Assembly (NCBI GenBank): GCA_045647525.1
Contig: JAZRMK010000047.1
Coordinates: 1-36,844 of the forward strand
DNA: 36,844 bases
From: UMGS172 sp045647525
Lineage (GTDB): Bacteria; Bacillota; Clostridia; Oscillospirales; Acutalibacteraceae
Direction: 5' to 3'
In this document: positions 32,094 through 36,844 of the stretch, piece after piece
How positions within the stretch are numbered: the first letter of the stretch is position 1
Layout: each line of letters begins with the position of its first letter
Program-made: the position numbers and the translations under genes
The notes under the pieces: generated by a model
Told to the model about the DNA's origin: nothing
Databases searched by the model: none
The model's input: the letters and a program-made list of their open reading frames with translations, nothing else

Positions 32094-32122
32094 TTGAAAA
32101 CTTTTTATGAATAAAGTATATT
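32094..32122 (+). promoter_or_regulatory. Promoter of birA
   Basis: TTGAAA (32094-32099), 17-base spacer, TATATT (32117-32122). It is divergent from the alarmone synthetase promoter about 20 bases away. Confidence 0.7.
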
Positions 32123-32151
32123 TTGAATAGATGTTTTGGGAGGTGAGTGTT

Positions 32152-33105
32152 TTGTCGCTTAAAGAAAACATTTTGAAACAATTACTGAAAAGTGAGGGCG
32201 CTTTTGTTTCGGGTGAGCAGCTTGCGGCAGAAAACTCGGTCTCGCGCAATGCAGTTTGGAAAGCAATAAGCGGTTTGAAATCCGATGGCTATAAAATAAC
32301 GTCGGTGCATAACCGCGGATATTGTTTGATTTCAAACGGGAATATATTGTCAAAAACTGCGGTTGAAAGCTATGCGAAAAACAAAAACATAGAAGTTTTT
32401 GTTTTTGATGAGATTGACTCTACTAACTCCTATGCTAAAAGAATGGTGAGTTCAGGAATCAGTGGACCGAAACTGATAATTGCAGACTCCCAAACGACAG
32501 GAAGAGGAAGGCTGGGCAGGGAGTTCTACTCGCCTAAGGGAACGGGACTGTATCTTTCGTATTTGTATAAACCGTCGACCGATATTGCGTCGAGTGTTGC
32601 CGTGACATCGGCGGCGGCAGTTGCGGTTTGCAGGGCAATTAAGGAAACGACAGGTTTGCAGGCAGGTATAAAGTGGGTCAACGATATCTATATCGAAGGT
32701 AAAAAAGTTTGCGGAATCTTAACCGAAGCAATAACTGAACTTAACACGGAGATGGCACAATGCATAATCGTTGGAATTGGAATCAATGTTTCGACAGAAT
32801 CTTTCCCGGAGGATTTAAAGGATAAGGCTGGAAGTCTGAATGCATTGACTACCGATAGGAATCGACTTGCAGCTTCGGTTGTCAACCATCTTGAAATGCT
32901 TGTTGACGGACTTAATAAACGTACCTTTATTGACGAATACCGCAGCCTTTCAATAGTTGTCGGGAAAGATGTGGTTTTCGTGAAAAACGGCATTGAAACA
33001 ACAGGCTTTGCAACCGAAATTGATCGTGATGGCGGTCTTGTAGTAAGACTTTCCGACGGCAGTGAGACGGTTTTAAATACAGGTGAAGTATCGGTGAGAA
33101 TTTAA
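32152..33105 (+). CDS. birA: Bifunctional biotin--[acetyl-CoA-carboxylase] ligase / biotin operon repressor
   Basis: A 317-residue BirA with an N-terminal winged helix-turn-helix (residues 1-60, SRNAVWKAISGLKSDGY) that may bind an operator, then the ligase domain with the biotinyl-AMP loop GRGRLGR at 117-123, KWVNDIY near 174 and the C-terminal SH3-like cap. It attaches biotin to carboxylase subunits and, in bifunctional members, represses biotin genes. Start is TTG 32152 with GGGAGG nine bases ahead; the GTG at 32143 and ATG at 32131 overlap that site or precede it. Confidence 0.93.
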   Translation: MSLKENILKQLLKSEGAFVSGEQLAAENSVSRNAVWKAISGLKSDGYKITSVHNRGYCLISNGNILSKTAVESYAKNKNIEVFVFDEIDSTNSYAKRMVSSGISGPKLIIADSQTTGRGRLGREFYSPKGTGLYLSYLYKPSTDIASSVAVTSAAAVAVCRAIKETTGLQAGIKWVNDIYIEGKKVCGILTEAITELNTEMAQCIIVGIGINVSTESFPEDLKDKAGSLNALTTDRNRLAASVVNHLEMLVDGLNKRTFIDEYRSLSIVVGKDVVFVKNGIETTGFATEIDRDGGLVVRLSDGSETVLNTGEVSVRI

Positions 33106-33149
33106 AAGCATCAGGTAAGCAAAGCGCTTGCCTGATGCTTTTGATTTAT
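33104..33149 (+). terminator. Intrinsic terminator after birA
   Basis: AAAAGCATCAGG.AAGC and GC.CTT.CCTGATGCTTTT form a long stem with short loop beginning at the birA stop and followed by TTGATTT. Confidence 0.85.
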
Positions 33150-33222
33150 CCGTTTGTCCTTTTTCGGCATAAAATGTTTATGCGGAGTATTCCGTGTATT
33201 TTTAAGCTGAGGAGGAATGGAT

Positions 33223-33444
33223 TTGAAAAGGATAATGTTTGTGACAACAACGTCCACCTTTGCAAATAAAGGGAGTTCGAGGTTGGCTCGGCATAATATA
33301 CGGTCAGAGGTCAAAAGGATTGGTGAAGGCACTGCCGCAGGATGCCTTTTTGGAATCAGTGTTTCGGCTAATGACCTGAAAACTGCCGAGAAAATTTTGC
33401 AGGACAGCGGTATCAGAATCATCTCGTTGCGGGATGATAATTGA
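33223..33444 (+). CDS. DUF3343 putative Se/S carrier-like protein
   Basis: A 73-residue protein of the DUF3343 type. A short strand IMFVTTTSTF opens the fold; GEGTAAGCLFGISV holds the single Cys where family members have a conserved CG motif, and NDLKTAEKILQDSGI ends the domain. These small proteins are proposed sulfur or selenium carriers. TTG 33223 is preceded by GGAGG; the ATG at 33217 directly abuts that site. It overlaps by one base with a cysteine-desulfurase-like gene, suggesting that the two proteins work together in sulfur or selenium transfer (inference). Confidence 0.75.
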   Translation: MKRIMFVTTTSTFANKGSSRLARHNIRSEVKRIGEGTAAGCLFGISVSANDLKTAEKILQDSGIRIISLRDDN

Positions 33445-34604
33445 TGATATATTTTGATAATGCCGCGACATCGGGTGTAAAACCGCCGTCGGTCATCAAT
33501 GCCGTCAACAAGGCATTGAGGGAGCTTTCCGTAAACCCAGGCAGAGGCGGTTACAAATCTTCTGTAAAATGCAGTGAAGAGATATATGCATGCCGAGAAA
33601 AAATAGCTGATTTTTTTGGCTGCGATTCTCCCGAAAGGGTTATTTTTACAGCCAACTGTACGTCGGCACTCAACACGGTTATTAAAGGAATAGTACGGCC
33701 GGGAGATAAGGTGGTTACGTCGTCATTGGAGCACAACGCCGTTGCGCGTCCGCTTCACAAAATGCAGTCGAAAGGCGCCAAAGTAGAGGTTGCTGAGGTG
33801 ATTTTCGGTGACAAGGATGCGACCGTCAGGTCGTTTAAGCGACTTATAAAAAAAGACACTCGGCTTGTTGTATGTACGCACGCGTCTAACGTCACGGGCA
33901 CTGTTCTGCCGATTGCCGAAATCGGTGAGATATGTGCCGAAAACAATGTTCCCTTTTGCGTAGATGCTGCACAGACCGCAGGCGTTTTGGATATTGATAT
34001 GAAAAGAGATAAAATAGATTACCTCTGTATCGCACCGCATAAAGGTCTTTTTGCTCCAATGGGCATAGGTGTTTTGATATCCTTGGGTGAAATACCAGAA
34101 ACACTTGTGGAAGGCGGCACAGGATCGATGTCGGCAAGTACCTTGCAACCGGAAGACTTGCCCGAACGTTTTGAAAGCGGAACGGTGAACGTGCCGGGAA
34201 TTATGGGAGTTAGTGCAGGTATTGATTACGTGAATAAAAAGGGAAGAGAAAATATCTACCGTCACGAGCTGGAAATAGCTCAAATGCTTTATGATGGACT
34301 TTCTAAAATATCGGGTTGTATTGTTTATTCAAAGCGGCCGTCATATCGCTTTGCCGTGCCCACTTTATCATTTAATATAACGTCGATTAAAAGCACGGAA
34401 CTGTCGGAAATGCTGTCCAAGTACGGTATTGCTACAAGGTCGGGACTGCACTGTGCACCGATGGCTCATAAAAGGCTTGGAACTATGGAAAAAGGAACTG
34501 TGCGTGTCAGCTTTTCTGACTTTAATACAAAGCAAGAAGCGGAAGTATTGTTGAATGTGTTAAAAAATATAAATAAAATTAAAAAAGTTAAAAAAGTCTA
34601 TTGA
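33444..34604 (+). CDS. Cysteine desulfurase-like PLP enzyme (class V aminotransferase fold)
   Basis: A 386-residue fold-type I PLP enzyme like TIGR01977 (am_tr_V_EF2568-type cysteine desulfurases). N-terminal IYFDNAATS, PLP-binding HASNVTG and CVDAAQTAGVLDID motifs, the Schiff-base Lys of APHKGL (Lys200) and the catalytic Cys in RSGLHCAP near residue 335 are all present. Such enzymes release sulfur from cysteine (or selenium from selenocysteine) as a persulfide for carrier proteins. ATG 33444 overlaps the stop of the DUF3343 gene by one base, so translation is coupled. No IscU or SufU gene is near, so a role outside general Fe-S assembly is plausible. Confidence 0.9.
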   Translation: MIYFDNAATSGVKPPSVINAVNKALRELSVNPGRGGYKSSVKCSEEIYACREKIADFFGCDSPERVIFTANCTSALNTVIKGIVRPGDKVVTSSLEHNAVARPLHKMQSKGAKVEVAEVIFGDKDATVRSFKRLIKKDTRLVVCTHASNVTGTVLPIAEIGEICAENNVPFCVDAAQTAGVLDIDMKRDKIDYLCIAPHKGLFAPMGIGVLISLGEIPETLVEGGTGSMSASTLQPEDLPERFESGTVNVPGIMGVSAGIDYVNKKGRENIYRHELEIAQMLYDGLSKISGCIVYSKRPSYRFAVPTLSFNITSIKSTELSEMLSKYGIATRSGLHCAPMAHKRLGTMEKGTVRVSFSDFNTKQEAEVLLNVLKNINKIKKVKKVY

Positions 34605-34630
34605 TTATATTGTGTATTTTATGTTAAAAT
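34601..34630 (+). promoter_or_regulatory. Possible promoter of cdaA
   Basis: TTGATT (34601-34606) and TAAAAT (34625-34630), 18-base spacer, overlapping the stop codon of the desulfurase-like gene. Confidence 0.6.
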
Positions 34631-34666
34631 GACATTGATTAGTAGTTTAAAAGGGGTGATAGGTTT

Positions 34667-35617
34667 ATGGCAGAGTTTTTTAGCAACGCTTGGGACTTAA
34701 TATCCGGATTTTTTATTCAAATATTTATGGCCTTTGGTGATATCAGAATTGTTGATATTATTGATATCGCTGTCGTTGCATTTGTAATCTATAAAGCCAT
34801 AGGATTTTTCAAAGAGACGAGAGCAAAAATTTTGCTAAAAGGTCTTTTGTTGCTGTTTCTCGCTTGGGTTTTGGCACAGTGGCTCGACCTCATCAGTATC
34901 AGATGGTTGCTTGTAAAATTCTTTGACTATGCCATTATAGCGGTTGCCATTATCTTTCAGCCCGAACTTCGCCATGCGCTCGAAAAGGTGGGACACAGCA
35001 GTTTCGGAAATTTGGGCAAAACTCACGATTCGGTGCTCAATGTTGAAAGAAAGGCTGCCATCGATGGTGTTTGTCGTGCCTGTTCCACTATGCAGGAACA
35101 GAAGATCGGTGCGCTTATAGTTTTTGAGCGTTCAACCCCTTTAGGAGAGATAATTGCCAGCGGAACAGGTGTTGATGCAAATGTTTCGGAAGAACTTGTC
35201 GGTAATATTTTCTATCCAAAGTCGCCATTGCACGATGGAGGTATGATTATTAAAGACTGTCGTATTGCGGCTGCGGGTTGCATATTGCCATTGACTTCGA
35301 ATAATGAACTCAGCAAGCAACTCGGCACTCGTCATAGAGCCGCTGTTGGTATGAGTGAGGTTTCTGATTCGGTCGTTGTTGTTGTTTCGGAAGAAACCGG
35401 CACTATTTCAATTTGTACAAATGGTGTTATTGAGCGTGATTTCAACCCCATTTCGCTTCGTGACAGACTTTATACCGAAATTCTCGACCCCGATAATTCA
35501 AATGAACCTGACTTGCTTACGAAGGTCACATCTTCGGTTAAAACCATCTTTGCTGCACGAAAAAAGGCTGATGAACAAGTCGAAGAAAACGCGGATAAAG
35601 AGAATAAAGAAATCTAA
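34667..35617 (+). CDS. cdaA: Diadenylate cyclase CdaA (c-di-AMP synthase)
   Basis: A 316-residue membrane-bound DAC enzyme: three N-terminal transmembrane helices (residues ~10-100) and a cytoplasmic DisA_N domain with the DGG motif at 190-192 (PLHDGGMII) and GTRHRA at 220-225. It makes cyclic di-AMP from two ATP, an essential second messenger that controls potassium and osmotic balance and cell-wall homeostasis in Firmicutes. A charged, Glu/Lys-rich tail follows. AAAAGGGGTG precedes the ATG. It is followed 18 bases later by a YbbR-domain gene, the usual cdaA-cdaR arrangement. Confidence 0.96.
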   Translation: MAEFFSNAWDLISGFFIQIFMAFGDIRIVDIIDIAVVAFVIYKAIGFFKETRAKILLKGLLLLFLAWVLAQWLDLISIRWLLVKFFDYAIIAVAIIFQPELRHALEKVGHSSFGNLGKTHDSVLNVERKAAIDGVCRACSTMQEQKIGALIVFERSTPLGEIIASGTGVDANVSEELVGNIFYPKSPLHDGGMIIKDCRIAAAGCILPLTSNNELSKQLGTRHRAAVGMSEVSDSVVVVVSEETGTISICTNGVIERDFNPISLRDRLYTEILDPDNSNEPDLLTKVTSSVKTIFAARKKADEQVEENADKENKEI

Positions 35618-35635
35618 GAAAGGAGCGTGACGGCA

Positions 35636-36844
35636 TTGAAATTTAATCCTGCAATAGTTATAAGCAAACTGCTTGACAACAAAAAGTTTTTGGCTGTTTT
35701 TTCATTAGTAATTGCGATAGTATTTTGGCTTGTTATCGAAATAGCCGAGAATCCGTCACGTGATGTAACAGTTACGGATGTTCCCGTTATTCTTGTTGAG
35801 CAAAAGGATGATAACGGCAATAGCCTTAATCCTATCGGCAATTATGTTGATAAGGTTACCGTAACGGTTACAGGTCCCGGATATATCGTAGGCACTATCG
35901 GTAAAGAGGATATCACCATTTCGGTGAAGCCTGAAAAGCCGATTGTAGAAGCGGGCGACTATATTTTGCGTCTGTCTGCAAGTGTTAACGCAGACGATTG
36001 CAAGGCGGTTGTTAATTTTGAGTCGATAAAGGTCTATTACGATTATCAGAAGGACGTAAATGTTGCGATTACCGTTGACGACAGTGACTTTAAGAAGTTT
36101 GAAACCACCGATTCAAAGGTTAAACGCAGTATTTTAAAGAATAATTTTGACGGAACTGAATTGACAACACTTACAGTTTCGGGTCCTTCGAAAGAGGTAG
36201 ATAAAATCGCAAGGGTAGATGTCAGACCTGATTTATCCACCCTTAATACAAACAATCTCACTTTTATGACAACGACATTTGAAAGCATTGTGGAGTTTTA
36301 TGATGCTGCCGGCAAAAAGTTGGATTCATCTTTGTTTAAGTACAACACCGATACTTCCGTACGTTGTGTTGTGCATAAGACCGCTTCGGTAAAGCTTAGA
36401 CCGACGTTTACAAACCTGCCCTCGTATTTTACTCAAAACAGCAGTGAGTTAAAGTATTCTTTAAGTGCTTATAATGAAATTTCAGGCAAATATGATGCAG
36501 TAACCGAAATAAATCTCGAAGGCCCTGTTGACGTTATCAACCGACTTGTTGAAACAGGTCTTGAACTTGAACCCATAGACTTTGCCAATGTCAGACCCGG
36601 TAAAACAAGCTTTAATATTGCGTTGTCGTTACCTGATGAGGTTGTTAATGTTGATATGGTTGAGAACATCAGAGTCAGTCTTAATCTTGGAGCCATTTCG
36701 GTAAAGACTGTTGAGATTGATCCGTCAGACATAAAGTTTGTCGGGCTTGATCAAAAGTTCACCGCATCGACCTCTTATGCTAAAAAGATAAAGATTCAGA
36801 TTTGCGGAATCAGCAGCGCTATCAATGCCGTCAATACAAATAAT
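35636..36844 (+). CDS. cdaR: YbbR-domain protein CdaR (truncated by window end)
   Basis: The gene is open to the last base; the first 403 residues are visible. An N-terminal transmembrane helix (residues ~18-36, FLAVFSLVIAIVFWLVIEI) anchors extracellular YbbR-type repeats (for example VTVTVTGPGYIVG, TLTVSGPSKEVDKIARVDV, EINLEGPVDVINRLV). CdaR regulates the diadenylate cyclase encoded just upstream. Start is TTG 35636, with AAGGAG about 11 bases ahead; an in-frame GTG at 35627 is too close to that site. In many Firmicutes glmM follows, and would be expected past the window. Confidence 0.9.
   Translation, partial: MKFNPAIVISKLLDNKKFLAVFSLVIAIVFWLVIEIAENPSRDVTVTDVPVILVEQKDDNGNSLNPIGNYVDKVTVTVTGPGYIVGTIGKEDITISVKPEKPIVEAGDYILRLSASVNADDCKAVVNFESIKVYYDYQKDVNVAITVDDSDFKKFETTDSKVKRSILKNNFDGTELTTLTVSGPSKEVDKIARVDVRPDLSTLNTNNLTFMTTTFESIVEFYDAAGKKLDSSLFKYNTDTSVRCVVHKTASVKLRPTFTNLPSYFTQNSSELKYSLSAYNEISGKYDAVTEINLEGPVDVINRLVETGLELEPIDFANVRPGKTSFNIALSLPDEVVNVDMVENIRVSLNLGAISVKTVEIDPSDIKFVGLDQKFTASTSYAKKIKIQICGISSAINAVNTNN

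Noticed and set aside
1..36844. tRNA, rRNA, CRISPR arrays, insertion sequences, prophage or toxin-antitoxin genes
   Set aside because: None was seen: no clover-leaf CCA-ending tRNA-like segments, no transposase motifs, no regularly spaced repeats.

Overview
The window looks like a chromosomal segment of a spore-forming, anaerobic member of the Clostridia (Firmicutes), probably from the Oscillospirales/Ruminococcaceae group. The evidence is two spore-coat-type proteins, a type III glutamine synthetase, ferredoxin-dependent 2-oxoacid metabolism, tRNA-sensing T-box leaders, a CdaA/YbbR pair, frequent TTG starts behind strong Shine-Dalgarno sequences, and sigma-A promoters close to TTGACA-17-TATAAT. 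No tRNA, rRNA, CRISPR array, insertion sequence or prophage is visible.

Region 1 (1-11250) is the most interesting part. It begins with an acyl-CoA synthetase and an amidohydrolase. Two tandem, clearly duplicated transcription units follow. Each has a strong promoter, a T-box leader and a gene for an unusual fusion protein: XRE-type helix-turn-helix, then cupin, then AMP-forming acyl-CoA synthetase. Reading the specifier loops by alignment gives AUC (isoleucine) for the first leader and GUA (valine) for the second. The second unit continues into a P-loop ATPase and all four subunits of a VorB-type 2-oxoacid:ferredoxin oxidoreductase, and ends at an intrinsic terminator. T-boxes switch genes on when their tRNA is uncharged. 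I therefore infer that this is a biosynthetic salvage pathway: branched-chain fatty acids are activated to acyl-CoA, reductively carboxylated to branched 2-oxoacids, and transaminated to Ile and Val.

Region 2 (11300-16100) holds two small ferritin-like/CotF-like spore coat proteins and, on the minus strand, glutamine synthetase III, a small HPr-like acidic protein and an MgtE magnesium transporter. MgtE is preceded by a probable 26-codon leader peptide. Region 3 (16092-24456) holds a minus-strand pair of lipoproteins (WG-repeat and phosphate-binding-like), then plus-strand YhaM-type exonuclease and HAD-IIA phosphatase genes, then a large BspA-like leucine-rich-repeat lipoprotein and an AI-2E-family permease on the minus strand.

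Region 4 (24583-36844) is mostly housekeeping: rsmA, three small clostridial hypothetical proteins, a YfcE-like phosphoesterase, a LOG-like protein, an EamA transporter, a calcium-type P-type ATPase, a small alarmone synthetase, birA, a DUF3343/cysteine-desulfurase-like pair, cdaA, and a YbbR-domain cdaR cut by the window end. Gene-free stretches longer than 300 bases occur only at 2546-2905 and 5174-5616, and both are filled by the T-box leaders and their promoters.
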